NCBI GenBank assembly: GCA_002418835.1
Contig: DIEX01000033.1
Span: 186,001 to 250,000, forward strand
Reading direction: 5' to 3'
Origin: Spirochaetia bacterium UBA5763
GTDB taxonomy: Bacteria > Spirochaetota > UBA4802 > UBA5550
DNA length: 64,000 bases
A program made the position numbers and the translations under genes. Positions within the stretch are counted from its first letter, which is position 1. Each line of letters opens with the position of its first letter. The notes beneath the pieces are model-generated. The model did not search any database. It was not told where the DNA came from and saw nothing but the letters and a program-made list of their open reading frames with translations. Positions 17,039 through 25,578 of this stretch are shown piece by piece.

Positions 17039-19671
17039 TATTCAGTCTTCTTCCTGTTCAGGAGAAATTCTACGCGACGGTTTCTCCTCCTGTTTTCATC
17101 ATTGGTGTTGGGATAGAACGGAAGGGTCTCCCCCATACCTACATAACTGAGTCTTCCGGGAGCAGTGCCTTTGCGCACAAGGTAATCCCTCACAGCCATT
17201 GCGCGCTTTTCAGAGAGAGTAAGATTATACTCCTCCGCGCCTATATCATCAGTGTGCCCTTCAATTACAATATCATATGAACTGTACTTCTCCAGTATCT
17301 GGTAAACCCTGTCGAGAATTACTGTCCCCTTTTTTTTCAGTGTGGAACTGCCGAAGGCAAACTCAATATTGCTTATCCGTATCTTCAGCCCCCTCTCTGT
17401 TACAACAACAAGTACATCAACAGATATCCTCCCTGTGGATTTTTCAGAGACATTCCCCGCTGTATCAATTGCAGAGAAGTGGACTTCGTAATCCGACGCG
17501 GACTCAACAAGTTCACCGTTATCCCCCATGCCGTCCCACTTCAATTGAGACGGGGGTTCCCCCTTCCCTGCGAATTTTTTAAAGAGAATCCCCCCTTCAG
17601 TATATATCCCGATCTCCCAGGATCCAATACCGGTATTATCGCTCCCCTTCATGTAGAGTGTAAGATAGTCATTCTCCCCGTCGCCGTCAGGGGAGAAAAC
17701 TGACGGTTCATGTGAAACCCTCACCGCAGGGGGGGTGCTGTCAAAGATAAATCTCTTTGGATATGATACAGGGTTGTTCCCGCTTATATACCAGGCGTAG
17801 AATCTGAAGCTGTAGCCTCCGTCATCAAGCTCTTTACCTTCACTGTCAAGACAGTCCCAGTCTATAAAACCGGGGAGGTCTTTCCCCCCTGAGATTACCC
17901 TCAAAGGCTTATCCTCTTTACGGTAAACCGCAAGCTCCCATTTTTCAAGGCCTTTTATTGAAGAGAGGTCAGGGAAAAACCTTATACCTTTACCCCTGCT
18001 GTTTCTGTATGAATAGAACGTTGCCTCTGTGCGGATATCAGCATTCTCCATCTTTGTTGTTAATATTATCTCTTTCAGATCTGCGGAGGTGCTGTTACCC
18101 GCTTTATCACCGGATGATATACTGTAGTAGTAGAGCCCGCCAGGGAGAAGATTGCCGCTGTTGTCAGTTCCATCCCATATAAATTTTGAAGGGACATCTC
18201 TCCCCTCCCATTTACTGGAGAAGACCACCTTCCCGGAATCATCTCTGATTTCACCTTTCCACAGATCTTCAGGGGATGTTACAATGAACTGCTGTATAAC
18301 AAGAGTATCTTTCTTTTTATCATTATTGGGGGAGAAGATTAATGAATCAGCCTTTATCCCTGCTGATGGAGGGGTGTTGTCAATAAATACAGCGCCGGAT
18401 TTTACAGGGGCTATGTTGTCTTTTGAATCCCAAGCATAGAAGTGATACCTGTATCTTCCGTCAGGGAGTTTTTTACCGGCAGTATCTGAGCCGTCCCAGA
18501 GAATCTTCTCAGGAACAACAAGTGATTCCCTGCGTCCGATAAACCTTCCGAAAAATGTTGACGGAGTAAGTCCGGCCTCAACCTCGCGCTCGCTGATTTT
18601 AAATTCACGAACCACGTTATCACTGTCATCGGTAATCTGAAGCCTCCACCCTGTTATCCGGCTTGTATCACGCACATCAATATCAAAGATCAGGTAATCC
18701 TGCACACCGTCATAGTTGGGGGAGATGTAATTGTGATCAGGAACAATAGCGATTACCGGCGGCACCCTGTCCACGCCTCCGATCTCCATGGTGAGGCCCG
18801 CGTAATGATTAATCCCGTTTTCACCGGAGTAGGCAAGAGCATAATTTATGGAGCCCCTGAGAAACTCCCCTTCAAACCTGTAACCTGCACCGCATGTATA
18901 AGTCATGAAGTCATAACTGTCAGGGAACACAACTCCTCCCCGAAGAGAAAAATCATTATATAAAACAGCTTCAAGCCCTAACTTTACAGGGTAGTCCCCG
19001 AAACTGTTCACTGCTGAAATATCATTATATATGCCGAATGAGTAGAGCCTGTCCCTGTAGAAATCGAAGCTGTAACCCGCAGTCACTGTATTGAGGCTCC
19101 CCTCCTCCGCTGAACTGTATCCCAGGCCAGCGGACAAGCCCAGTGAAAAATCATAGATACCGAAACCTGTAACTGCGCCTGTGCTCCCCACTAAATATTT
19201 TATCCCCGGCTTCACACCTGCATAAGCCGCTGATTCGGGGTAATCGGAGCTTCCGTATTCGAATGAAAGCCCGAACATAAACCGGGAGGTCATCTCCTTT
19301 GAAAGGCCTGCGGAGAGGTAATACCCCTTCTGCTCAATATCATTATCAGTGAATTTAAAATATGAGAAGGAGAGGCCGAATACCCCGTAGGCGAACGGAA
19401 GCGCTGCTGAAACTGTGGGGTAAACATATTTCCCGTTAAGGGACCCGTAATCCAGGCCCAGTGTAAAGTTCTCCACCCCTGCGATTGTTGCGGGATTGAT
19501 ATTGTAAAACTCCGCCCCCGATGACGATACACCGGCTCCCCCTCTCCCGGAAGGAAGAGCTCTCCCCCCTGAGAGGAAGGCGCTTGAGGCTGATGAAGTT
19601 TCCGCTGCTGCAGAATGATTAAAGCTTATGATAATAAGTAGAATGGCTGCTGATATCGATATTTTTTTCAT
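17038..19671 (-). CDS. Outer-membrane protein: barrel-like domain, FlgD-like Ig repeats and OmpA domain
   Basis: Exported envelope protein of 877 residues. A signal peptide (about 1-23, ending SAAAE) is followed by a predicted PorV/UPF0164-like beta barrel (about 30-300, starting with a GGAGVSSSGAEFYNINPA block). Four FlgD-like repeats follow (about 308-750), each carrying an SP(N/D)xDGxxD-type start and an ILWDGSD or FIWDGTD-type strand ending in DxAGN. The C-terminal OmpA peptidoglycan-binding domain (about 762-875) has IEGHTDDIGA and LSEKRAMAVRDYL. Such a chain could link an outer-membrane barrel to the cell wall. It heads an operon with the HAD phosphatase and a membrane protein. It has no lipobox. 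Confidence 0.88.
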   Translation of the reverse strand: MKKISISAAILLIIISFNHSAAAETSSASSAFLSGGRALPSGRGGAGVSSSGAEFYNINPATIAGVENFTLGLDYGSLNGKYVYPTVSAALPFAYGVFGLSFSYFKFTDNDIEQKGYYLSAGLSKEMTSRFMFGLSFEYGSSDYPESAAYAGVKPGIKYLVGSTGAVTGFGIYDFSLGLSAGLGYSSAEEGSLNTVTAGYSFDFYRDRLYSFGIYNDISAVNSFGDYPVKLGLEAVLYNDFSLRGGVVFPDSYDFMTYTCGAGYRFEGEFLRGSINYALAYSGENGINHYAGLTMEIGGVDRVPPVIAIVPDHNYISPNYDGVQDYLIFDIDVRDTSRITGWRLQITDDSDNVVREFKISEREVEAGLTPSTFFGRFIGRRESLVVPEKILWDGSDTAGKKLPDGRYRYHFYAWDSKDNIAPVKSGAVFIDNTPPSAGIKADSLIFSPNNDKKKDTLVIQQFIVTSPEDLWKGEIRDDSGKVVFSSKWEGRDVPSKFIWDGTDNSGNLLPGGLYYYSISSGDKAGNSTSADLKEIILTTKMENADIRTEATFYSYRNSRGKGIRFFPDLSSIKGLEKWELAVYRKEDKPLRVISGGKDLPGFIDWDCLDSEGKELDDGGYSFRFYAWYISGNNPVSYPKRFIFDSTPPAVRVSHEPSVFSPDGDGENDYLTLYMKGSDNTGIGSWEIGIYTEGGILFKKFAGKGEPPSQLKWDGMGDNGELVESASDYEVHFSAIDTAGNVSEKSTGRISVDVLVVVTERGLKIRISNIEFAFGSSTLKKKGTVILDRVYQILEKYSSYDIVIEGHTDDIGAEEYNLTLSEKRAMAVRDYLVRKGTAPGRLSYVGMGETLPFYPNTNDENRRRNRRVEFLLNRKKTE

Positions 19672-19699
19672 ACCTGAACTTCTGACACTTTTTTAAGGC

Positions 19700-19727
19700 A
19701 GGATAGCAGGGGTTCTGACTTGATCAA
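19700..19727 (-). promoter_or_regulatory. Possible promoter of the OmpA-like operon
   Basis: Read on the minus strand, TTGATC, a 16-base spacer and TATCCT precede the OmpA-like gene start by about 30 bp. The -35 lies within a CTTGATCAAG palindrome. It is a moderate match only. Confidence 0.4.
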
Positions 19728-19811
19728 GACATTTTTTCACTGGCTCCTTCATGAGCTGCCCTCACCTCTGAATAACCGATAATCTCCAGTGTACAGTCAA
19801 AACATCCACAT

Positions 19812-20014
19812 GCCCCCGCACCCCCGAAGGCTCACTTCTACCCACATCACTTGCAGCAAACTCACAATGATTTCTCACCAGAATCTTCCGGCCCCCGCAC
19901 CCCCATAGGGGGCAAAGATAAAACAATAAAACATGCTCTTAAAAGATAAATCTATCTGATAAAAATATCTTAAAGCCATTCTTTATGTCTTGCCCCCTCC
20001 GGGGGTGCGGGGGC
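19812..20014. repeat. Three short GC-rich repeats in a gene-free gap
   Basis: The motif GCCCCCGCACCCCC occurs at 19812-19825 and 19891-19904. An inverted relative with its own hairpin (GCCCCCTCCGGGGGTG...) lies at 19992-20014, directly against the 21-bp tandem array. The stretches in between (19672-19811 and 19916-19991) are AT-rich, and I see no gene there. Confidence 0.6.
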
Positions 20015-20020
20015 GTTGAA

Positions 20021-20272
20021 TTCAATGCTATTTATATCAGTTTCAATACTTTTTGAATTGAAATCCATGTACTTTACATTGAATTCAAAGCTTTCTGCAT
20101 TGATTTCAACTGAATTTATATCAATTTCAAAGCTATTTACTCTGAATTCAAAGCTCTTAGCTCTGACTTCAAAGCTTTTTACTCTAAACTTGAAGCTCTT
20201 AGCTTTGACTTCAAAGCTATTTGCTCCGGTTTCAATGCTTTTTGCTCTGAACTCAATGCTTTCCAATACTAA
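20021..20272. repeat. Tandem array of twelve 21-bp units
   Basis: Exact 21-bp periodicity over 252 bp. Each unit begins TTCAAAGCT or a close variant (TTCAATGCT, CTCAATGCT) and ends in a variable (C)TCTGAA-like part. Because 21 is a multiple of three, both strands stay open. On the minus strand the units read as heptads of type KSFEFRA. Both readings begin only at TTG codons with no ribosome site, so I do not call a gene. Units differ from each other by several bases, so the array is not recent, or it is under some constraint. Confidence 0.9.
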
Positions 20273-20309
20273 TTGCCTGAAAACACCTTTTCTCCCCCCT
20301 AAAATTTAA

Positions 20310-20326
20310 TTGACTGATACAGTCAA
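20310..20326. promoter_or_regulatory. Perfect 17-bp inverted repeat upstream of tsaC
   Basis: TTGACTG-ATA-CAGTCAA is a perfect dyad 38 bp before the tsaC ATG, and its left arm would overlap a -35 element (TTGACT). The nearest TATAA-like box is 23 bases away, so the promoter itself is uncertain. It has the form of an operator for a dimeric repressor. Confidence 0.4.
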
Positions 20327-20363
20327 AAACAAAGGATGTTATAAGTAACGGAAAGGTTCAGCC

Positions 20364-21329
20364 ATGATTGTTCTGAAAGATACTCATGAAAATATAGTAA
20401 AGGGGGCGGAGATAATCCGCAAAGGGGGCCTGGTTGCCTTCCCCACTGAAACTGTTTATGGCCTTGGGGCTGATGCCCTTAACCCCGCAGCAATTGCAGG
20501 TATATTTGAAGCAAAGCAGAGGCCCTTTTTCGATCCCCTCATTGTACACATAGCAGACTGCTCTGACATTAATAAAATTTCAACGGGAATTGATAAAAAG
20601 ACATACAGGCTTGTGGAGAGATTCTGGCCCGGTCCCCTCACAGTTATACTCCCGAAAAACAGCTCTGTTCCCGATATAGTTACATCAGGCCTTGACACAG
20701 TGGCAATCCGTATGCCGCGCCACGACACAGCCCTGACGCTGATTAAAGAGGCAGGCACACCAATAGCGGCTCCAAGCGCCAACAGGTTCAGCTGTCTGAG
20801 CCCCACAACTTCGCGCCACGTCATGGAGCAGCTTGGCAACGCAGTTGACATGATACTTGACGGGGGCCCCTGCACAGTGGGGATCGAATCCACTATTATA
20901 AAAATTACACCTTCAGGAGTTCACCTCCTGCGCCCCGGGGGGATTGCCACAGAGGGGATTGAGGACTGCATCGGTGAAAAAATAATTATAGAGGGAGCGG
21001 GTGCTAAACCTGAAGCTCCGGGGCAGCTTGAGTTCCACTATTCACCCGCAAAGCCTGTTATTATAACAGAGAAACTCCCGCTGGATGACAGCAAAGGGGG
21101 TTTCCTCTTCTTTAAGAAGCCCTGCGGAGATTACCCTGCTGATCGATCTTTTATTCTGTCAGAGAGCGGCGACCTCCGGGAGGCTGCGGCAAACCTTTTC
21201 TCCCACCTCCACTCGCTTGACTCTCTTGAAATCAGCCGTATATACGCCCAGCCTGTGCCTGAAACAGGGCTTGGCCTCGGAATTATGGACAGGCTGAAAA
21301 AAGCATCCATGAAGTTTAAAAACGGTTGA
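20364..21329 (+). CDS. tsaC: L-threonylcarbamoyladenylate synthase (Sua5/TsaC2 type)
   Basis: Makes threonylcarbamoyl-AMP from threonine, bicarbonate and ATP, the first step of the t6A37 modification of ANN-decoding tRNAs. The 321-residue length includes the YrdC domain (about 8-200), with GLVAFPTETVYGLGADA, the KQRPFFDPL variant of the KxRP motif, and SANRFSCLSPTT. The C-terminal Sua5 domain (about 205-320), which the short TsaC form lacks, is also present. The linker with EFHYSPAKP is typical of Sua5. An operator-like dyad and the tandem repeats lie upstream, and a GC-rich palindrome lies downstream. Confidence 0.93.
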   Translation: MIVLKDTHENIVKGAEIIRKGGLVAFPTETVYGLGADALNPAAIAGIFEAKQRPFFDPLIVHIADCSDINKISTGIDKKTYRLVERFWPGPLTVILPKNSSVPDIVTSGLDTVAIRMPRHDTALTLIKEAGTPIAAPSANRFSCLSPTTSRHVMEQLGNAVDMILDGGPCTVGIESTIIKITPSGVHLLRPGGIATEGIEDCIGEKIIIEGAGAKPEAPGQLEFHYSPAKPVIITEKLPLDDSKGGFLFFKKPCGDYPADRSFILSESGDLREAAANLFSHLHSLDSLEISRIYAQPVPETGLGLGIMDRLKKASMKFKNG

Positions 21330-21390
21330 TTCTTCAGAATAAAATAATATTTTATATTGATTAACCTGCGGAGCTATAATCACCACACTC

Positions 21391-21446
21391 CCGCAGGGGC
21401 CCCTGCGGGGGGCTTCCCAGGGGCTCCGCCCCTGCACCCCGTTTTT
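21391..21446. repeat. GC-rich dispersed repeat, copy B (possible weak terminator)
   Basis: Two adjacent palindromes: a perfect 18-bp CCGCAGGGG/CCCCTGCGG (21391-21408), and a CAGGGG-CTCCG-CCCCTG hairpin (21418-21434) followed nine bases later by TTTTT. The right part aligns with the repeats at 15427-15465 and 62450-62490. It could end tsaC transcription, but the T run is too distant for a confident terminator call. Confidence 0.6.
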
Positions 21447-21468
21447 AAAAAACCATCACTTAGCCGAG

Positions 21469-22248
21469 GTGCTTATGTTCAAACATACAAAAGAGGATTC
21501 GTTCTTTGCCGCGTTTAAAAGAGTTTTCAGTTCCGCAAGTTTTGTAACAGGAAACAAAGGCCTGCTGAAATATTTTGTGCTCCCCTTTCTCCTTAATATC
21601 ATAATCCTCTCTTCGGTATTCTACTTCTCATACTCATCTGCTGTGCCTATGCTTAAAAACCTTCTGGCTGGTGACGCATGGTATCTGAAAATGCTCAGCA
21701 TGATGGTGGCCCCTGTAATTATTGTGCTTCTGACCTTAGGAACAGTAATTATATATTCAGCGGCTGGGGGTATTATTGCAGCACCTTTTCTTGACCTCCT
21801 GTCTGAAAATGTTGAAAGACGCGCAGGCGTTCCTGAGAGCGGCGGAGGGTTCTCCATAATGAATCTGCTGAAAGATATATACAGGGCCCTGATGAACACA
21901 ATCAAGCTTCTTGTTATAATTATTATCATCAATCTTCTACTGCTGATTCTCTTTATTATTCCGGGGGGGAGTTTTATTTATGCCTTCACCGGTTTTTTCA
22001 CATCGATCTTCTTTTACGGTTTCCAGTTTTACGATTATCCACTTGAGAGACTGAAGCTTTCTTTCTCAGGTAAAATTAAAATCTGCTGGAGATGGCGCAG
22101 GTCTGTTGCAGGCACAGGGGCTGCTTTTTTTCTCCTTTCATTTATTCCGGTTATCGGTTTCCTGGGACTTAACCTTGCAACAGTTGGAGCCACTCTGACC
22201 TACGCTGAAAGAATGAGAAAAAGTATTACAGCCGGGGTAAACAGCTGA
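21469..22248 (+). CDS. EI24/CysZ-family membrane protein
   Basis: Integral inner-membrane protein of 259 residues with about four to five hydrophobic spans (near residues 38-58, 82-108, 145-170, 175-195 and 220-245) and a basic tail. The N-terminal AFKRVFSSASFVTGNKGLLKYFVLP block and the mid-protein YPLERLKLSF region match the EI24 domain family. E. coli CysZ (sulfate uptake) belongs to that family, but no sulfate genes are nearby, so the substrate is unknown. The dTMP kinase ATG follows one base after its TGA. Confidence 0.8.
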   Translation: MLMFKHTKEDSFFAAFKRVFSSASFVTGNKGLLKYFVLPFLLNIIILSSVFYFSYSSAVPMLKNLLAGDAWYLKMLSMMVAPVIIVLLTLGTVIIYSAAGGIIAAPFLDLLSENVERRAGVPESGGGFSIMNLLKDIYRALMNTIKLLVIIIIINLLLLILFIIPGGSFIYAFTGFFTSIFFYGFQFYDYPLERLKLSFSGKIKICWRWRRSVAGTGAAFFLLSFIPVIGFLGLNLATVGATLTYAERMRKSITAGVNS

Positions 22249-22249
22249 C

Positions 22250-22852
22250 ATGAGCAATCCATTTATTGTATTTGAGGGTATCGACGGTTCAGGCAAATCA
22301 ACGCAGTGCGATATGCTTTACAGATATATCGCTGGCAAAGGTATTGATGTAAAAAAACTCGCGGAGCCCACTTCCGGGAAATGGGGGACCGAGCTGCGCG
22401 CCATGCTTAAATCATCAGCCCCTCCGCCGGTTGAAACTCAGATTGAAATGTTTATCAAAGACAGAATTGATGATTGTAAAAATAACATTTTCCCCTGCCT
22501 GAACAGCGGAACAACAGTTGTTATGGACAGATATTTTTATTCAAACGCCGCATACCAGGGAGTTTCCGGGATCGCCCCTGCTGAAATTATTGACAGAAAT
22601 ATAAGGGAGGAATTTCCTCTCCCGCAGAGGGTTTACTTTATTGACATACCCGCAGAGACAGCAATGGATAGAATCCTGAAGCGGAACGGTTCAGGGAACA
22701 CTGAACTTTTTGAAAAGAGGGATTTTCTTGAAACTGTGCGCAGCAACTTTCTCTCAATCGCTGATGAAAGATTTCTCATTGTCAATGGAGATGACAGCAT
22801 AGAGAATATATTTAAAAAAATAAAGGATGATTACGAGAGGCTTAAAGGATAA
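22250..22852 (+). CDS. tmk: Thymidylate kinase
   Basis: Phosphorylates dTMP to dTDP with ATP, as needed for DNA synthesis. It has 200 residues, the usual length. The P-loop is FEGIDGSGKST (residues 8-18), the DR(Y/x) motif is MDRYFYSNAAYQG, and the lid segment holds RNGSGNTELFEKRDFLE. It is translationally close to the upstream EI24-family gene and 5 bp before the sppA-like gene. Confidence 0.96.
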   Translation: MSNPFIVFEGIDGSGKSTQCDMLYRYIAGKGIDVKKLAEPTSGKWGTELRAMLKSSAPPPVETQIEMFIKDRIDDCKNNIFPCLNSGTTVVMDRYFYSNAAYQGVSGIAPAEIIDRNIREEFPLPQRVYFIDIPAETAMDRILKRNGSGNTELFEKRDFLETVRSNFLSIADERFLIVNGDDSIENIFKKIKDDYERLKG

Positions 22853-22857
22853 ACCGA

Positions 22858-25290
22858 ATGAAAAAAATATATCTTTTTATACTGACAATATTATTAACAG
22901 CATCCGCTGAGGCTGCGGAGAGATACAGGTACTTTCTCCCTCCATCAGCATTCTCCGCAAGCTATTCATCTGGGTCATTCTCATCTCTGGCAAACCCTGT
23001 TTTTACTCAGAGGGATGCATATCCGTTTCTTGCATACTCATTCGTGAAGGAGAGTGACGCTGAGTGGAACCACTTCGCATCAGTAAACCTGCTGGACTTT
23101 GACTTCATCTATTCAGGATACAACGGAGTTTTAAAAGAGGGGATAACCGGTGACGATACATCCGTTTCTCTATACACAATAAACCGGGGTTTCATGCTTA
23201 ACAACATCATAGGCCTCGGCATAGGGTACTCATTCACATCTTCAGACTACAGGGAATTCGACAACTGCGGAGGATGGCACATCGGATTTCTTCTGCGCCC
23301 TGTGTGGTTTCTTTCAGCAGGTGCAGTGTTCAGAGAAATTGAAGATAAATCCTTAGAAGATAAGAAGTTCAGGAGCGAAACCTATTCACTGGCTATCCGC
23401 CCTTTCACTGACCGCATTACACTGACTGCTGACACAACCCGCTACTCTTCACAGAGCGATCTGGATAATATTTCTTCATTCGGAGTGGAGCTTACAGGCT
23501 GGAAAGGGGTGTCATTTCTGTTTAAAGGTGATACTGACAAAAACTACACATTCGGGCTCAGCGCCCCTTTCTCTTTCAGAGGGAACGGCCCTCTGCTTAT
23601 GACAGTTGACGGCTACGGCAGTGCAAATGACAGCATCTCCGATTTTTATTCAGGGGGAGTATCATTCACTGCAACACGTGAAAAGAAGTCAATCAGCGGG
23701 ACAATTGCAGCGAACCCTCTATACCTGAGGCTTCAGGGGAATTACAGCGATGAGAACCCTTCCACCAGTCTCCTTTCACGCAAAGAGAGATCTTTCCATC
23801 ACCTCCTTGCAGGCATAAGAATGGCAGCTTCAGATAAATGCATCAGTTCACTGATAATTGATATAGAGAATGTTTCACTTGGTCTTGCACAGATGCAGGA
23901 GCTTCGCGAGGAAATTTTGAGGTTCCGCAGAAACGGGAAACAGGTATATGCTCTCATGGGTTATACCGGGAACAAGGAATACTATCTTGCTTCATCTTCG
24001 GACAAGATATATTTCACTCCCAACAGCACATTTGCCGTTACAGGATTAAAGATGCAGGTCTATTTCTTCAAGGAACTGCTGGACAGGGCGGGCGTGAAAT
24101 ATGAATCAGTAAGCAAAGGTAAATACAAATCATTTAATGAAACTTTTACCAGGGCCGATATGTCACCTGCTGCAAGGGAAAACATGCAGGAGATCCTCAC
24201 TGACCTTAATGAACAGTTCTTGAACGGCATATCCGAAGGGAGAAACATCCCTGCTGAAAGGATAAAAGAACTCTTTACAGCAGGATTTTATCTCCCTGCA
24301 ACTGCGAAGGAGAAGGGATTCATCGATGAGATAATGCACAGAGAGAATGCTGTTGCTGAGTTAACAGAAAATTCAAAGATGATTAAGTTCGAGGATTATA
24401 TTGAGGAGCATGAAAGGTTCAGAGAGTGGGGAGCAATACCTGAAATAGCTGTTGTTCATGTTTCAGGATCTATAATTTCAGGACGCGGCGGGGAATCGTC
24501 ATTCTCTTCAACAACAGGGGATTACGATTACAGGGAGGCGCTTGAAAAAGCATTCACCTCCTCTTCAGTAAAAGCTGTTGTGGTGAGAGTGGATTCCGGC
24601 GGTGGCTCCGCTGCGGCATCAGATTATATGTGGAACTACCTCCTCCTGATGAAAAAGAAGAACCCCAAGCCTGTAGTATTTTCATTCGGCAACATTGCAG
24701 CTTCCGGCGGTTATTATATTGCATGCACAGGGGATAAAATATTCGCAAGCCGCGGAACCATCACAGGATCAATCGGTGTTATAGCAGGGAAATTATCACT
24801 CAAGGAGCTGTACTCAAAACTCGGCATAACAAGTGAAACTATAAAGATGAGTGAATTTGCCGACGTATTCAACGAGACAAGGGATTTAACTGAAAGAGAG
24901 CGAAAACTCTTCCAGGAGAATATTGACTTTATTTACGACAGGTTCACAGGGAGAGTTATAGAAGGGAGAAAAATTGACTCTTCGAAAATTCCGGAAATTG
25001 CGGAGGGGAAAGTTCATACCGGGAAGGGTGCGGCACAGAACGGCCTTGCTGACGAAAACAGCGGAATCATGGCAGCCATAGAATTCGCAGTTAAGGAGAG
25101 CGGAATTGATGATTATTATACAGTTGTTCACCTCCCGGAGAAAGGGGGGTATATCAGGAGCCTCATGAGGTCATCAGCAGAATCATCTGCACTTAAAAAC
25201 TTGAGCTTTCTGCTGAAAGCAGCTGAAAAGTACAACTTTCCTGACGAAAAGATTCTTTATATGAATCCATATATTATAGAAATTGAGTAG
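22858..25290 (+). CDS. sppA: SppA-type signal peptide peptidase with a large barrel-like N-terminal domain
   Basis: Exported serine protease of 810 residues. A signal peptide (about 1-19) is followed by about 290 residues of Gly/Ser/aromatic alternating strands that look like an outer-membrane barrel. After that come the two SppA halves. The catalytic Lys is in GKYKSFNETF (Lys424), and the nucleophile is Ser616 in NIAASGGYY, the dyad known from E. coli SppA. RVDSGGGS and TGSIGVI are the matching oxyanion and strand motifs. E. coli SppA has an N-terminal membrane helix and no barrel, so this version may sit at the outer membrane or face a different substrate (inference). It is the last gene of the EI24-tmk-sppA run. 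Confidence 0.85.
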   Translation: MKKIYLFILTILLTASAEAAERYRYFLPPSAFSASYSSGSFSSLANPVFTQRDAYPFLAYSFVKESDAEWNHFASVNLLDFDFIYSGYNGVLKEGITGDDTSVSLYTINRGFMLNNIIGLGIGYSFTSSDYREFDNCGGWHIGFLLRPVWFLSAGAVFREIEDKSLEDKKFRSETYSLAIRPFTDRITLTADTTRYSSQSDLDNISSFGVELTGWKGVSFLFKGDTDKNYTFGLSAPFSFRGNGPLLMTVDGYGSANDSISDFYSGGVSFTATREKKSISGTIAANPLYLRLQGNYSDENPSTSLLSRKERSFHHLLAGIRMAASDKCISSLIIDIENVSLGLAQMQELREEILRFRRNGKQVYALMGYTGNKEYYLASSSDKIYFTPNSTFAVTGLKMQVYFFKELLDRAGVKYESVSKGKYKSFNETFTRADMSPAARENMQEILTDLNEQFLNGISEGRNIPAERIKELFTAGFYLPATAKEKGFIDEIMHRENAVAELTENSKMIKFEDYIEEHERFREWGAIPEIAVVHVSGSIISGRGGESSFSSTTGDYDYREALEKAFTSSSVKAVVVRVDSGGGSAAASDYMWNYLLLMKKKNPKPVVFSFGNIAASGGYYIACTGDKIFASRGTITGSIGVIAGKLSLKELYSKLGITSETIKMSEFADVFNETRDLTERERKLFQENIDFIYDRFTGRVIEGRKIDSSKIPEIAEGKVHTGKGAAQNGLADENSGIMAAIEFAVKESGIDDYYTVVHLPEKGGYIRSLMRSSAESSALKNLSFLLKAAEKYNFPDEKILYMNPYIIEIE

Positions 25291-25395
25291 ATCTTAATTT
25301 ATATCTGATCTTAAATAATTGACAAAGTAATAAATCTGCATTATGTTCTAATACAAGACGTGTGCCATGTAAAATTTGAAGTTTTATCATAGATA

Positions 25396-25511
25396 TTTGT
25401 CACCCCGGTTTTACATCTTCATAAACTTGTAAATACCGGGGTCTCATAGGGGATACCCAATACTTTTTCTATAAGATGCCGGTATTAAATTCTTTAAACC
25501 GGCATGACAAA
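25396..25511. repeat. MITE-like element with 16-bp terminal inverted repeats
   Basis: Ends TTTGTCACCCCGGTTT and AAACCGGCATGACAAA are inverted with two mismatches. A nested inner pair ATACCGG / CCGGTAT (25433 and 25479) allows a cruciform. No coding content. It fills most of the 288-bp gap between the sppA-like gene and the receiver-GGDEF gene. The TGTCA ends match those of the 13257 and 15625 elements, but the interior differs. Confidence 0.6.
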
Positions 25512-25578
25512 AGAGATTAGTGAACTGTAAAAATAAAGTTTTACCTGTTGCGAATAAATAAACATCGGGAGATTGAAA

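Noticed and set aside
19970..20309. Open frames of about 98 residues on both strands across the 21-bp array
   Set aside because: Both begin at TTG without a ribosome site, and openness on both strands follows from a stop-free 21-bp repeat. Kept only as a repeat.
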